From Shinella sp. CPCC 101442 (GTDB lineage: Bacteria; Pseudomonadota; Alphaproteobacteria; Rhizobiales; Rhizobiaceae), in assembly GCF_024704725.1 (NCBI RefSeq), contig NZ_JALIQS010000005.1, positions 124,001 to 188,000 on the forward strand: a DNA stretch of 64,000 bases. Reading direction: 5' to 3'. Every line of letters begins with the position of its first letter. Positions within the stretch are counted from its first letter, which is position 1. Below, piece by piece: positions 9,046 through 18,397 of the stretch. Made by a program: the position numbers and the translations under genes. Under the pieces are notes generated by a model. It did not search any database, was not told the DNA's origin, and was given only the letters and a program-made list of their open reading frames with translations.

Positions 9046-10047
9046 TCAGGCGGCAACCGCAAGGCGCTGTTGTGCCTCCGCAAAGAGCCGCACCGATTTC
9101 AGCCGCGCCTCCATGTCGTAGATCGGCATCGACACGATCAGTTCGTCCGCCTTCGTGAGGTCGATGAAATCGGCGATGCGGCGCCGAATGGTTTCCGGCC
9201 CGCCGACCACGGCATATTGCAGCGTGTGCTCGACCATGATGCGCTCCTGCTCGTTCCAGAAGCTATCCATATCGTCGACCGGCGGCGGGAAGGCGTCCGG
9301 CGTGCCGCGGCGCAGGCGCACGAAGGATTGCTGCATCGACGTGAAGAGGTGGTTCGCCTCGACATCCGTATCGGCCGCGGCCCCCATCACGCCCACCATG
9401 GCATGCGGTCTGTCGAGATATTGCGAGGGCGTGAAGCGCTCGCGGTAGATTTCCAGCGCCGTCAGCAGCATTTCCGGCGCGAAATGCGAGGCGAAGGCGA
9501 AGGGCAGGCCGAGCATGCCGGCAAGATGTGCCGAATAGTGGCTCGAGCCGAGCAGCCAGACCGGCACGTTGCTGTTGGCGCCGGGGATGGCCACGACCTT
9601 CTGCTGCGGGCTGGTCGGTCCCATCAGCTGCATCAGCTCGATGACATCCTGCGGGAAATTGTCGGCGCTGCTGTCGAGATTGCGCCGCAACGCCTGCGCC
9701 GTGCGCATGTCGGTGCCCGGCGCACGCCCGAGGCCGAGATCGACGCGGCCGGGAAAAAGTGCTTCGAGCGTGCCGAACTGCTCGGCGATGACGAGCGGTG
9801 AATGGTTCGGCAGCATGATGCCGCCCGAGCCGACGCGGATCTTTTCCGTGCCGGCGGCGACATGCTGGATGACGAGGGAGGTGGCGGCGCTGGCAATGCC
9901 GCGCATGCCATGATGCTCGGCAAGCCAGAAGCGCTTGTAGCCGTAAGCTTCGGCCTCCTGCGCAAGGCGGCGGGAATTGGCCAGCGACTGGGCGACGGTG
10001 CCGCCTTCGATGACCGGGGACAGGTCGAGGATGGAGAAGGGCACCAT
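9046..10047 (-). CDS. LLM-class (luciferase-like) flavin-dependent oxidoreductase
   Basis: 333 residues of a bacterial-luciferase-like TIM barrel: [57 protein letters not shown] and a loop with [11 protein letters not shown]. The set matches the MsnO8-like branch, which uses reduced FMN and O2; physiological substrates are mostly unknown. ATG at 10047 has AGAGG about 8 bases upstream. It stands alone between yebC and ruvC. Confidence 0.88.
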   Translation of the reverse strand: MVPFSILDLSPVIEGGTVAQSLANSRRLAQEAEAYGYKRFWLAEHHGMRGIASAATSLVIQHVAAGTEKIRVGSGGIMLPNHSPLVIAEQFGTLEALFPGRVDLGLGRAPGTDMRTAQALRRNLDSSADNFPQDVIELMQLMGPTSPQQKVVAIPGANSNVPVWLLGSSHYSAHLAGMLGLPFAFASHFAPEMLLTALEIYRERFTPSQYLDRPHAMVGVMGAAADTDVEANHLFTSMQQSFVRLRRGTPDAFPPPVDDMDSFWNEQERIMVEHTLQYAVVGGPETIRRRIADFIDLTKADELIVSMPIYDMEARLKSVRLFAEAQQRLAVAA

Positions 10048-10207
10048 GGGAGCGGCCTCTTGTAAGGGAATTTGATCGTCCTCCCATGTAGGTTCAGTTT
10101 TGCGAAATCCAAGCGAGAAGAAATCGCTTTTCGTTCGCGACCTTCGATGTTTTTGTTTTGTTCACATTTCGCTGGCAGGGTCCGCTCGACAGGACTAGGA
10201 TTTTTCT

Positions 10208-10720
10208 ATGCAGGAAACGATTCGCATCATCGGCGTCGATCCGGGGCTTCGCCGCACCGGCTGGGGGATTATCGAGACGCTCGGCAACTCGCTGCGCTTC
10301 GTCGCCTCGGGTACGGTGACGTCCGATGGAGACGCGGATCTTGCCTCTCGTCTTTGCCAGTTGCATGACGGCCTTGCCGAGATCATACACAGCTACCAGC
10401 CGCACGAAGCCGCCGTCGAGCAAACCTTCGTCAACAAGGATGCGGTGGCGACGCTGAAACTCGGCCAGGCCCGCGGCATCGCCATGCTTGTTCCCGCCCG
10501 CGCCGGTCTGCGTGTCGCCGAATATGCGCCAAATGCGGTGAAGAAGGCCGTCATCGGGGTCGGGCACGGCGAGAAGCAGCAGATCCACATGATGCTGAAG
10601 GTTCTGATGCCGAAGGCGACTTTTGTCGGCAATGACGCCGCCGATGCGCTCGCCATCGCCATCTGCCACGCCCACAATCGCCAGGGTCTCTCCGGCCGCC
10701 TCGCCAAGCTCGTCGGTTGA
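10208..10720 (+). CDS. ruvC: Holliday junction resolvase RuvC
   Basis: 170 residues. The endonuclease cuts Holliday junctions symmetrically together with RuvAB. Catalytic acids are visible: D11 (GVDPG), E71 (AVEQTF), D143 and D146 ([16 protein letters not shown]). AGGA lies 7 bases before the ATG. It is separated from ruvA by the vapBC pair, an unusual break in the normal ruvCAB order. I found no convincing alphaproteobacterial SOS box (GTTC-N7-GTTC) in the 160-base gap upstream. Confidence 0.97.
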   Translation: MQETIRIIGVDPGLRRTGWGIIETLGNSLRFVASGTVTSDGDADLASRLCQLHDGLAEIIHSYQPHEAAVEQTFVNKDAVATLKLGQARGIAMLVPARAGLRVAEYAPNAVKKAVIGVGHGEKQQIHMMLKVLMPKATFVGNDAADALAIAICHAHNRQGLSGRLAKLVG

Positions 10721-10727
10721 TTTGTTC

Positions 10728-10756
10728 TTGACTTGTTCCGGTTGTGGCGATAAGTA
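10728..10756 (+). promoter_or_regulatory. vapB promoter
   Basis: TTGACT (10728-10733) and TAAGTA (10751-10756) are 17 bases apart, just after the ruvC stop. It gives the toxin-antitoxin pair, and potentially ruvAB downstream, its own transcript. Confidence 0.7.
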
Positions 10757-10774
10757 ATACCGCAGAGGTATTAC
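10754..10774 (+). promoter_or_regulatory. Inverted-repeat operator overlapping vapB -10 and ribosome site
   Basis: GTAATACC and GGTATTAC are perfect 8-base arms around GCAGA. The repeat begins inside the -10 element, spans the Shine-Dalgarno CAGAGG and ends one base before the ATG. This position is expected for autorepression by the VapB/VapC complex. Confidence 0.65.
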
Positions 10775-10775
10775 C

Positions 10776-11039
10776 ATGCGTGTGACGGAAAAAGGCCAGG
10801 TGACGATTCCAAAGGATATCCGCGACCGGCTGAATATCGGTCCGGGATCGGAGGTCGACTTCGTTGCCGATGGCAAGGGCGCGCGACTCATCGTCGTCTC
10901 GGGTGGCAAGGTTGCCGAACCCGATGATTTCGAGACGTGGCTGAAGAGCCGGTCCGGGACGTTCGATACCGGCGGTATGACGGGCGATGAATATGTAGAG
11001 TGGCTTCGGGGACCGCGTGATGACCTCGGTTCTGATTGA
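10776..11039 (+). CDS. vapB: AbrB/MazE-type antitoxin of a VapBC pair
   Basis: 87 residues. The N-terminal swapped-hairpin DNA-binding domain reads MRVTEKGQVTIPKDIRDRLN, then PGSEVDF, with a C-terminal acidic/Trp tail (FETWLKSRS, YVEWLRGP) that would occupy the toxin active site. The frame overlaps the next gene by about 20 bases, typical of antitoxin-toxin coupling. It autoregulates through the palindrome at 10754-10774 by inference. Confidence 0.88.
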   Translation: MRVTEKGQVTIPKDIRDRLNIGPGSEVDFVADGKGARLIVVSGGKVAEPDDFETWLKSRSGTFDTGGMTGDEYVEWLRGPRDDLGSD

Positions 11040-11436
11040 CACCAACATCATCATCGACGTTTTCGGACCGGAGACACCCCTCAAGCTTTGGTCTTCCGAT
11101 GTCATCCTTGCGCTCAAGCCGGATGCGCAATTCATCCTGTCGCCGATCGTCTGGGCGGAGTTGGCGGGCATGATGCCGAGTGAGGATGAGCTGGCGCTCA
11201 CACTATCGCGCCTCAATCCGGTGCGCGAAGCTTTGCCTTTCTCTGCCGCTTATCAGGCGGGAATTGCGCACCAGCGCTATCGCCGGGCCGGCGGGCAGCG
11301 CGAGCGCACACTGCCGGATTTCCTGATTGGTGCTCATGCGGAGATACGCAGGCACCGGCTGCTCACCCGCGACGCCGCGCGCTACCGCACCTATTTCCCG
11401 ACGCTCGACATCATCTCTCCTGAAACCCATCCCTGA
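11020..11436 (+). CDS. vapC: PIN-domain ribonuclease toxin
   Basis: About 138 residues. PIN-domain metal ligands are visible: D7 in VLIDTNIIIDVF, the Glu of VWAELAG, the Asp of LPDFLIGAHA and LLTRDAARY near the end. VapC toxins cut tRNA or rRNA when the antitoxin is lost. The start overlaps the antitoxin; a GTG at 11017 directly precedes the ATG and is an alternative. The ruvA start follows after 12 bases, so ruvAB may be read through from the vap promoter. Confidence 0.87.
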   Translation: MTSVLIDTNIIIDVFGPETPLKLWSSDVILALKPDAQFILSPIVWAELAGMMPSEDELALTLSRLNPVREALPFSAAYQAGIAHQRYRRAGGQRERTLPDFLIGAHAEIRRHRLLTRDAARYRTYFPTLDIISPETHP

Positions 11437-11448
11437 CGGATACCCACC

Positions 11449-12066
11449 ATGATCGGCAAACTCAAAGGCACCATCGACGAGATCGGCGACGACCATGTGG
11501 TGCTCGACGTTCACGGTGTCGGCTATGTCGCCCATTGTTCGGCGCGCACGCTCGGCAAGCTCGGTTCGTCCGGCGAGGCGGCCGTTCTGTTCATCGAGAC
11601 CTATGTGCGCGAGGACCAGTTCAAGCTGTTCGGCTTCCTGACGGCGCTGGAGCGGGAATGGTTCCGGCTGTTGCAGAGCGTGCAGGGTGTCGGCTCCAAG
11701 GTGGCGCTTGCTGTGCTCTCGACGCTGACACCCGGCGAACTGGCCAACGCCATCGCGCTGCAGGACAAGATCGTGGTGTCGCGCGCACCGGGCGTCGGGC
11801 CGAAGGTGGCGGTGCGCATCGTCACCGAACTGCGCAACAAGGCGCCGGCCTTCGCGGGCGAGGCGGCCGCTTCCATAGGGCTCAAGCAGGAGATCGGCGA
11901 AGGTGTCGCCTCCGCGCCCGTTTCCGATGCCGTCTCGGCGCTCACCAATCTCGGCTATTCGCGCGACCAGGCGGCCAATGCCGTCGCGGCGGCGCTGAAG
12001 AATGGTGGGGAGGGGGCCGACAGCGCCAGGCTCATCCGCCTCGGCCTCAAGGAATTGTCGCGGTGA
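11449..12066 (+). CDS. ruvA: Holliday junction branch-migration protein RuvA
   Basis: 205 residues. [26 protein letters not shown] is the OB-fold N-terminal domain, [15 protein letters not shown] and [16 protein letters not shown] are the two helix-hairpin-helix motifs, and [17 protein letters not shown] is the flexible domain III that contacts RuvB. It binds four-way junctions as a tetramer. It lies 40 bases before ruvB on the same strand. Confidence 0.97.
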   Translation: MIGKLKGTIDEIGDDHVVLDVHGVGYVAHCSARTLGKLGSSGEAAVLFIETYVREDQFKLFGFLTALEREWFRLLQSVQGVGSKVALAVLSTLTPGELANAIALQDKIVVSRAPGVGPKVAVRIVTELRNKAPAFAGEAAASIGLKQEIGEGVASAPVSDAVSALTNLGYSRDQAANAVAAALKNGGEGADSARLIRLGLKELSR

Positions 12067-12106
12067 TGCGGTTGCCTTCCGCCGTGGACAATGGGATTAG
12101 GGCGCG

Positions 12107-13147
12107 ATGAGCGACGAGAACAGACTGCTTGCGCCGGAAAAGCGCGGCGAGGACATCGATACCGCCTTGCGGCCGCAGACGCTGGACGATTTCACCGGCC
12201 AGGCGGAGGCGCGCGCGAACCTCAAGATCTTCATCGAGGCGGCGAAGAACCGCGGCGAGGCGCTCGACCATGTGCTTTTCGTCGGTCCGCCCGGCCTCGG
12301 CAAGACGACGCTTGCGCAGATCATGGCGAAGGAACTCGGCGTCAATTTCCGCTCGACCTCCGGCCCCGTTATCGCCAAGGCGGGCGATCTCGCGGCGCTG
12401 CTCACCAATCTCGAAGAGCGCGACGTGCTCTTCATCGACGAAATCCATCGCCTCAACCCGGCCGTCGAGGAAATCCTCTATCCGGCCATGGAGGATTTCC
12501 AGCTCGACCTGATCATAGGCGAGGGCCCTGCCGCGCGTTCGGTCAAGATCGACCTGTCGAAATTCACCCTCGTCGCCGCCACCACGCGCCTCGGCCTGCT
12601 CACCACGCCATTGCGCGACCGTTTCGGAATTCCGGTGCGGCTGAATTTCTACACCGTCGAGGAACTGGAACTGATCGTGCGCCGCGGCGCGCGCCTGATG
12701 GGCCTCGGTATCACGGAAGACGGCGCGCGCGAGATCGCGCGGCGTGCGCGCGGAACGCCACGTATTGCGGGCCGTCTTCTGCGCCGCGTGCGAGACTTCG
12801 CCGAAGTGGCGCGGGCCGAAGCGGTGACCCAGAAAATCGCGGATGAGGCGCTGACCCGGCTGCTCGTCGACAATATGGGGCTCGACCAGCTCGACCGGCG
12901 CTATCTTTCGATGATCGCGCATAATTTCGGCGGCGGGCCGGTCGGTATCGAGACGATCGCGGCGGGGCTTTCCGAGCCGCGCGATGCGATTGAGGACATC
13001 ATCGAGCCCTATATGATCCAGCAGGGTTTTATCCAGCGCACGCCGCGCGGCCGCGTGCTGACCGCCAATGCCTGGAAGCATATGGGCCTGACGCCGCCGC
13101 GGGATCTGGAGGCGTCGCAGTTCCGGCTGGGGCTCGAGGATGAGTGA
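12107..13147 (+). CDS. ruvB: Holliday junction helicase motor RuvB
   Basis: 346 residues, the AAA+ hexameric motor of RuvAB. The Walker A is [11 protein letters not shown], the Walker B region is [10 protein letters not shown], sensor 1 is AATTRLG, and the arginine finger is in LRDRFGI. A C-terminal winged helix reads [11 protein letters not shown]. The stop overlaps the start of the following NUDIX gene by 8 bases, so translation is coupled. Confidence 0.98.
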   Translation: MSDENRLLAPEKRGEDIDTALRPQTLDDFTGQAEARANLKIFIEAAKNRGEALDHVLFVGPPGLGKTTLAQIMAKELGVNFRSTSGPVIAKAGDLAALLTNLEERDVLFIDEIHRLNPAVEEILYPAMEDFQLDLIIGEGPAARSVKIDLSKFTLVAATTRLGLLTTPLRDRFGIPVRLNFYTVEELELIVRRGARLMGLGITEDGAREIARRARGTPRIAGRLLRRVRDFAEVARAEAVTQKIADEALTRLLVDNMGLDQLDRRYLSMIAHNFGGGPVGIETIAAGLSEPRDAIEDIIEPYMIQQGFIQRTPRGRVLTANAWKHMGLTPPRDLEASQFRLGLEDE

Positions 13148-13670
13148 GCCGGATCGCCATATGATCCGGATAGACCGCAAGCCGCAGCTCTTCAGCTTCC
13201 GTGTGGCTGGCCTGATCTTCCGCGACGGGCATGTGCTCGCCCAGCGCGGGGCGCAGGACGATTACTGGGCGCTGCCCGGCGGGCGGGCGGAGATCGGCGA
13301 GAGCTCCCAGGAGACGGTTCTGCGTGAAATGCGCGAGGAGCTGCATCGGGAAGCGCGTATCGAACGCCTGCTGTGGACGGTCGAGAATTTCTTTACCTAT
13401 GAAGGCTACGCCGCGCACGAACTCGGCTTCTACTACCTGCTCACGCTGGACGAGGCATTTCCGTTTCACGAGACGGACATCGTCCACCGGGTCGTCGATG
13501 GTGTCGAGGTGGAGTTCCGCTGGCTGCGCGCGACACCGGGCGCGCTGAGCGGAAATCGCCTGAAGCCGCAGTTTATCGCAGATCGCATCGACCGGCTGCC
13601 GGCATCGGCCGAACATCTCATCGTCCGGGAAGGCCTGCCGTTGCTCGCCGCGAAGGAGACCGCATTTTGA
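13140..13670 (+). CDS. NUDIX hydrolase
   Basis: 176 residues. The Nudix box begins at [18 protein letters not shown] and continues EELH: G-x5-E-x7-RE-x-REEL are present, but the usual final Gly-hydrophobic pair is replaced by Leu-His. The family hydrolyses nucleoside diphosphates linked to another moiety (NUDT9/ADP-ribose or dNTP types). The start lies within the last codons of ruvB and the end is coupled to ybgC. Substrate unknown. Confidence 0.88.
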   Translation: MSEPDRHMIRIDRKPQLFSFRVAGLIFRDGHVLAQRGAQDDYWALPGGRAEIGESSQETVLREMREELHREARIERLLWTVENFFTYEGYAAHELGFYYLLTLDEAFPFHETDIVHRVVDGVEVEFRWLRATPGALSGNRLKPQFIADRIDRLPASAEHLIVREGLPLLAAKETAF

Positions 13671-14137
13671 CGGATATCCCCCATCATCTCTCCGGTGAAT
13701 TAACCGAAGCGGGCCACCGGCTCGTGCAGCGCGTCTATTACGAGGATACGGACTTTTCGGGTGTCGTTTATCACGCGCGCTACCTGCATTTCCTCGAGCG
13801 AGGACGGACGGACTATCTGCGCCTGCTCGGCGTGGAGCAGGGCAGTCTTGTCCTTGAGGAGGATCGCGAGGGGCTGGTCTTCGTCGTGCATCGCATGGAG
13901 ATCGACTTCAAGGCGCCCGCGCGCATGGACGATATCCTGACCATCCAGACCTCCACCGAAAAGGCGGGTGGGGCGAAGATGATCCTCAACCAGGAAATCC
14001 GACGCGGCGAGCAACTGCTGATCGCCGCGCGCGTCATCATCGCGGTCATCAATTCGGCGGGCCGGCCGCGGCGCCTGCCGGAAGGACTTGCGGCGCGTTT
14101 TCTTGCCAGGGCGCAAGAAGCTTCGGGCGCGCATTAG
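13667..14137 (+). CDS. ybgC: Tol-Pal system-associated acyl-CoA thioesterase YbgC
   Basis: 156 residues of the hot-dog fold. The motif YYEDTDFSGVVYHARYLHF contains the catalytic Asp and is diagnostic of 4-hydroxybenzoyl-CoA/YbgC thioesterases; VPs such as RMEIDFKAPA follow. TTG at 13667 overlaps the NUDIX stop (TTGA) and has AAGGAG 9 bases upstream. YbgC acts on short-chain acyl-CoAs and associates with phospholipid enzymes and Tol-Pal. Its place just before tolQ is the normal order. Confidence 0.93.
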   Translation: MTDIPHHLSGELTEAGHRLVQRVYYEDTDFSGVVYHARYLHFLERGRTDYLRLLGVEQGSLVLEEDREGLVFVVHRMEIDFKAPARMDDILTIQTSTEKAGGAKMILNQEIRRGEQLLIAARVIIAVINSAGRPRRLPEGLAARFLARAQEASGAH

Positions 14138-14452
14138 CGGTAACACTCCCTTAACCATAATGATGTCTTACTCGGTTCGTGAGGATTTTGTGCACTGCAC
14201 GTCATCCTTTAACCAAAATTGCCGTGAAGAAGGCAGGTTGTAAGCGTTTGACCGGCATTTGGCTGCCGGCGGCATCAACCGGACATTCTTGACGGATAGG
14301 CGAAGCGGGTGGGGCAAAATCCTGGTCTGCAACGCATGTTTCTGTGAATGCCGATGCGGGTTCGACCTCCCAGGAGACCGTGCGGCGTGAATGTTACCCG
14401 GTTCGAGCCGCAAGGGCCCGTGCCGGGTGTTTGGATTCGGGGACATAGGTCT
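14138..14452 (+). other. ybgC-tolQ intergenic region (315 bp)
   Basis: No gene is visible. It holds a TTAACCAT octamer at 14151-14158 and a small palindrome GTGCACTGCAC at 14190-14200. A longer in-frame extension of tolQ back to 14348 exists but lacks TolQ similarity. The tol operon promoter should be here, but I could not place -10/-35 boxes with confidence. Confidence 0.5.
14151..14158 (+). promoter_or_regulatory. TTAACCAT octamer (CtrA-like half-site) upstream of tolQ
   Basis: Exact match to the CtrA half-site form reported in Rhizobiales, about 295 bases before tolQ. In Caulobacter the Tol-Pal genes are cell-cycle linked, so direct CtrA input is plausible but inferred. Confidence 0.35.
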
Positions 14453-15169
14453 ATGGAACAAGTAGGTTTGGAAGCGGCTGCGAGCGTCACCCTCTGGGGG
14501 CTCTTCATGCAGGCCGGGTTCGTCGTGAAGCTGGTCATGCTCGGCCTTATCGCAGCGTCCGTCTGGACCTGGGCCATCGTCGTCGACAAGACGGTGAGCT
14601 ACGGCAAGGCGCGCCGCCAGTTCGACAGCTTCGAGCAGGTCTTCTGGTCGGGTCAGTCGCTGGAGGAGCTCTACCGCACGCTCTCCGATCGCCAGACCTC
14701 GGGCATGAGCGCCATCTTCGTGGCGGCGATGCGTGAGTGGAAAAAGAGTTTCGAACGCGGCGCGCGCTCTCCGATCGGTCTCCAGATGCGTATCGACCGG
14801 GCGATGGACGTGACGCTGTCGCGTGAATCCGAAACGCTGGAGGCGCGCCTCGGCTCGCTCGCCACCATCGGTTCGGCCGCACCCTTCGTCGGTCTCTTCG
14901 GTACGGTCGTCGGTATCATGACCTCATTCCAGGCCATCGCCGGTTCCAAGCAGACGAGCCTCGCGGTCGTCGCTCCCGGTATTGCCGAAGCGCTTCTCGC
15001 GACCGCCATCGGCCTGCTTGCCGCAATTCCGGCGGTTATTGCCTACAACAAGTTCTCCGCCGATGCCGGCAAGCTAACGGCGCGCATGGAAGGTTTTGCG
15101 GACGAATTCTCCGCCATCCTCTCGCGCCAGATCGACGAGAAGCTGCAGCCGCGCGCCGCGGCGCAGTGA
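14453..15169 (+). CDS. tolQ: Tol-Pal inner-membrane proton-channel protein TolQ
   Basis: 238 residues of the ExbB/TolQ/MotA family with three membrane segments (about 18-40, 135-158, 170-192). LATIGSAAPFVGLFGTVVGIM and the Pro-containing third helix IAEALLATAIGLLAAIPAVIAYN are hallmarks. With TolR it uses the proton motive force to drive TolA, which keeps the outer membrane constricting during division. ATG at 14453 opens the family N-terminus MEQVGLEAA. First gene of tolQRAB. Confidence 0.96.
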   Translation: MEQVGLEAAASVTLWGLFMQAGFVVKLVMLGLIAASVWTWAIVVDKTVSYGKARRQFDSFEQVFWSGQSLEELYRTLSDRQTSGMSAIFVAAMREWKKSFERGARSPIGLQMRIDRAMDVTLSRESETLEARLGSLATIGSAAPFVGLFGTVVGIMTSFQAIAGSKQTSLAVVAPGIAEALLATAIGLLAAIPAVIAYNKFSADAGKLTARMEGFADEFSAILSRQIDEKLQPRAAAQ

Positions 15170-15199
15170 CGATCGTTTAGAACAGACGGAGACGACGCC

Positions 15200-15652
15200 A
15201 TGGGCATGTCAGTCGGAGCGAAGAATTCAGGTGGCGGTCGCCGTCGCCGCGGCGGCGGCAAACGCGCCCCGATGAGCGAAATCAACGTGACGCCGTTCGT
15301 CGACGTCATGCTTGTGCTGCTCATCATCTTCATGGTGGCAGCACCTTTGATGACGGTCGGCGTGCCGCTCGATCTGCCGAAGACGCAGGCGAAGGCGCTC
15401 AACGCCGATACGCAGCCGATCACCATATCGGTCAAGGCCGACGGTCAGGTCTTCCTGCAGGAGACGGCAATCCCCATCGACGAAGTGGCTGCCAAGCTCC
15501 AGGCCGTGGCGACGACCGGCTACACGGAACGTGTTTTCGTGCGCGGCGACGGTACGGCACCCTACGGCGTGATTGCCGACGTCATGTCGCGCATCCAGGC
15601 CGGCGGCTTCACCAATATCGGTCTCGTCACCGAGCAGAAACCGGACAGGTAA
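15200..15652 (+). CDS. tolR: Tol-Pal inner-membrane protein TolR
   Basis: 150 residues of the ExbD/TolR family. A Gly/Arg-rich cytoplasmic N-terminus precedes one membrane helix, FVDVMLVLLIIFMVAAPLM, which carries the essential proton-binding Asp. The periplasmic domain follows (ITISVKADGQVFL, VRGDGTAPYGVIADVM). CGGAGACGAC lies before the ATG. It is the partner of TolQ. Confidence 0.96.
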   Translation: MGMSVGAKNSGGGRRRRGGGKRAPMSEINVTPFVDVMLVLLIIFMVAAPLMTVGVPLDLPKTQAKALNADTQPITISVKADGQVFLQETAIPIDEVAAKLQAVATTGYTERVFVRGDGTAPYGVIADVMSRIQAGGFTNIGLVTEQKPDR

Positions 15653-15661
15653 CCGCACGCC

Positions 15662-16774
15662 ATGAAGGGCAGCCTTGCCACATCCGCCATGCTCCACACC
15701 CTGGTTCTGACCTGGGCGCTGGTTTCGCTCGGCAGTCCTGAAAGTTTCGACGTCGCCGACGTCGAGGCGCTGCCGGTCGATATCGTGTCGATCGAGGAAC
15801 TGACGCAGATCCAGCAGGGCGACAAAAAAGCCGAAATGAAGGAAAAGGCCGCGCCGATCCCGACGAAGAAGGAAACGCCGGTCGAGAATGCGGAAAATGC
15901 CGGCGACAACGAACTCGACCTGAAGAACATGCCGACGCCGGAAGAAAAGCCGCGCGATATCGAGACGGCTGCTTCGCCTGAAAAGGCCGAAAAGGCCGTG
16001 CAGACGCCCGACACCAAGCCCGTCGAAGAGGTAAAGCAGGAAGAGCCTGCGAGCGAGCCCTCGACGGAAGTCGCAGCCGTTGCCGAGGCCAAGCAGGAGG
16101 TGAAGCCGGACCCCAAGGCTGAGGCGACCCCTTCGGAAGAAAAGCCGACGGCGGATCCGGAAGCCGAGGCGCTGCCGGACAAGATCCCGCTTCCCGAGAT
16201 GAAGCCGAAGCTCGAGACAGCGAAGACCGAGACGACGGAAAAGCCGGCTGAGAAGAAGGTGGAGACGGCGAAGGCCGAAACCGCCAAGACGCCGGACCGC
16301 AAAAAGGATCAGAAGAAGAAGCAGGAGGAGGCGAGGTCGCTGAACGACAGCGACTTCAATGCCGACGAGATTACCGCGCTTCTCAACAAGGAAAAGGCAG
16401 CCGGCGGCGGAAAAAAACGTTCGAAGGAAGAGGCGGCACTCGGCGGCGAGAAGACCACGAGCGGCACCAAGCTTTCGATGAGCGAGATGGATGCGCTGCG
16501 TGGTCAGATCCAGAACAACTGGTCGATCATCCCCGGCATGGCCGATGCCACGGACGTGCGCATCAAGGTGACGATGCAGCTCGACCAGAACGGCGACATC
16601 ATCGGCGAGCCGGAGGTGACGGCCACCGGCGGTTCGGAATCCGCGCGTCGCGCGCTCGCCGGCGGTGCCCGCCGCGCCATCATGAAATCGCGACCCTTCA
16701 AGGGTCTGCCGCCTGAAAAATATGACGCCTGGAGTGAAGTTGTCGTGAACTTCGACCCCAGCCAGATGATGTAA
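15662..16774 (+). CDS. tolA: Tol-Pal energy-transducing protein TolA
   Basis: 370 residues. One N-terminal membrane helix (about 8-28) is followed by a long charged Lys/Glu/Pro/Ala-rich spacer (about 45-240) and a C-terminal globular domain (LSMSEMDALRGQIQNNW, ITMQLDQNGDI-like strand, FDPSQMM end). The spacer spans the periplasm so the C-terminal domain reaches TolB and Pal. Sequence similarity in the spacer is compositional only; identity rests on position between tolR and tolB and on the C-terminal domain. Confidence 0.93.
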   Translation: MKGSLATSAMLHTLVLTWALVSLGSPESFDVADVEALPVDIVSIEELTQIQQGDKKAEMKEKAAPIPTKKETPVENAENAGDNELDLKNMPTPEEKPRDIETAASPEKAEKAVQTPDTKPVEEVKQEEPASEPSTEVAAVAEAKQEVKPDPKAEATPSEEKPTADPEAEALPDKIPLPEMKPKLETAKTETTEKPAEKKVETAKAETAKTPDRKKDQKKKQEEARSLNDSDFNADEITALLNKEKAAGGGKKRSKEEAALGGEKTTSGTKLSMSEMDALRGQIQNNWSIIPGMADATDVRIKVTMQLDQNGDIIGEPEVTATGGSESARRALAGGARRAIMKSRPFKGLPPEKYDAWSEVVVNFDPSQMM

Positions 16775-16796
16775 GAACTAGGAAGGCCTAGAAAAG

Positions 16797-18101
16797 ATGT
16801 TCAGACGCACTCTCCTCCGTATGCTGGTCGTGCTGACCGGCCTCGCGGCTTTCCTGCCGCAGGCCTGGGCGGTCGTGGAAATCAACATCAACAAGGGTAA
16901 CGTCGAGCCGCTGCCGATCGCGGTAACGGACTTCGTTGCCAGCGGCGACCTCGGCCAGCGCATCTCCGACGTGATCGCGGCTGACCTGAAGCGCTCCGGC
17001 CTCTTCGCGCCCGTCAACAAGCAGGCCTTCATCGAGAAGATTTCGAACCCCGACCAGGCGCCGCGCTTCGATGACTGGAAGGTCATCAACGCGCAGGCGC
17101 TGGTGACGGGCCGTGTGACGCAGGAAGGCGATGGCCGCCTGCGCGCCGAATTCCGCCTCTGGGATACCTTTGCCGGCCAGCAGCTGACGGGCCAGCAGTT
17201 CTACACCCAGCCGGAAAACTGGCGCCGCGTCGCCCATATCATCGCCGACGCCATCTATGAGCGCCTGACCGGTGAAAAAGGCTACTTCGACACCCGCATC
17301 GTCTATGTCGCCGAAAGCGGCCCGAAGACGGCCCGCAAGCGCCAGCTCGCCATCATGGACCAGGACGGCTTCAATGCCCGCGCGCTGACGAACTCCAATG
17401 ATCTCGTCCTGACGCCGCGCTTCTCGCCGAACCGCCAGGAAATCACCTACATGTCCTTCGAGGGCGACCAGCCCCGCGTCTACCTGCTCCAGCTGGAGAC
17501 GGGGCAGCGTGAAGTGGTTGGCAACTTTCCGGGCATGACCTTTGCGCCGCGCTTCTCGCCCGATGGCCAAAAGGTCATCATGAGCCTGCAGCAGGAAGGC
17601 AATTCCAACATCTACACGATGGACCTGCGCTCGCGCACCACCACGCGTCTGACCTCGACGGCGGCCATCGACACTTCCCCGTCCTATTCGCCCGACGGTT
17701 CGCAGATCGTCTTCGAAAGCGACCGTGGCGGCAGGCCGCAGCTCTATGTGATGGGCGCCGACGGTTCCGGCCAGCGCCGTATCTCCTTCGGTGACGGCTC
17801 GTATTCCACGCCGGTCTGGTCTCCGCGCGGCGATCTCATCGCCTTCACCAAGCAGTCGGGCGGCAAGTTCTCGATCGGCGTGATGAAGACGGACGGCTCG
17901 GGCGAACGTATCCTGACCTCTGGCTTCCACAATGAGGGCCCGACCTGGGCGCCGAACGGCCGCGTGCTGATGTTCTTCCGCCAGGGTGCGGGCGCCGGTG
18001 GTCCGCAGATCTACTCGATCGACCTTTCCGGCTACAACGAGCAGCCCGTGCAGACGAAGGGCTTCGCCTCCGACCCGGCCTGGTCACCGCTTCTGGAGTA
18101 G
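16797..18101 (+). CDS. tolB: Tol-Pal periplasmic beta-propeller protein TolB
   Basis: 434 residues. Signal peptide at residues 1-22 ([17 protein letters not shown]); N-terminal domain with [21 protein letters not shown]; then a six-bladed propeller with repeated PxFSPDG-like strings ([52 protein letters not shown]). It links TolA with Pal in the periplasm. It follows tolA by 22 bases, with AGGAAGGCC upstream. Confidence 0.97.
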   Translation: MFRRTLLRMLVVLTGLAAFLPQAWAVVEININKGNVEPLPIAVTDFVASGDLGQRISDVIAADLKRSGLFAPVNKQAFIEKISNPDQAPRFDDWKVINAQALVTGRVTQEGDGRLRAEFRLWDTFAGQQLTGQQFYTQPENWRRVAHIIADAIYERLTGEKGYFDTRIVYVAESGPKTARKRQLAIMDQDGFNARALTNSNDLVLTPRFSPNRQEITYMSFEGDQPRVYLLQLETGQREVVGNFPGMTFAPRFSPDGQKVIMSLQQEGNSNIYTMDLRSRTTTRLTSTAAIDTSPSYSPDGSQIVFESDRGGRPQLYVMGADGSGQRRISFGDGSYSTPVWSPRGDLIAFTKQSGGKFSIGVMKTDGSGERILTSGFHNEGPTWAPNGRVLMFFRQGAGAGGPQIYSIDLSGYNEQPVQTKGFASDPAWSPLLE

Positions 18102-18111
18102 GATCGCATAT

Positions 18112-18186
18112 AAGGCGGGTCTGCCGCGTTCTTGCCGCAAAGTCCTGTAAATCAGGCTTTAAGGCGAGAAGCGGCAGACCCGTTTT
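18112..18186 (+). terminator. Long two-tier hairpin between tolB and pal
   Basis: CGGGTCTGCCGC (18116-18127) pairs perfectly with GCGGCAGACCCG (18171-18182) and extends with AAGG/TTTT including two G-U pairs. The 43-base loop contains its own small hairpin CCTG/CAGG. A TTTT follows the right arm. It may be an attenuating terminator or an mRNA-processing and stability element that sets the TolB/Pal ratio. Confidence 0.55.
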
Positions 18187-18283
18187 CGCGTGACGTCAAT
18201 CCGGCAGGGGCGAAGTGGATTCGTGGCCGGGAGGACGAGCAATAGAGAATGCGAGGGGCCGGGGACGGTCTTACAAGCAATCG

Positions 18284-18291
18284 TTAACCAT
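18284..18291 (+). promoter_or_regulatory. TTAACCAT octamer (CtrA-like half-site) upstream of pal
   Basis: Exact octamer 107 bases before the pal start, in the 296-base tolB-pal gap, which otherwise holds the long hairpin and no gene. It suggests that pal has its own, possibly CtrA-linked promoter. Confidence 0.4.
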
Positions 18292-18397
18292 AATCGTTGA
18301 GTGCGGATTAACCGACTGCGGTTACAGTCTGGCAACCCTGATTGAAAACCGCGCTTCAACGAACTTGACGCAAAAACTGATGCAAGGAGACCGGCTC

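Noticed and set aside
10048-10207. Possible SOS (LexA) box upstream of ruvC
   Set aside because: No GTTC-N7-GTTC or GAAC-N7-GAAC arrangement is present; the nearest GTTC has a mismatched second half.
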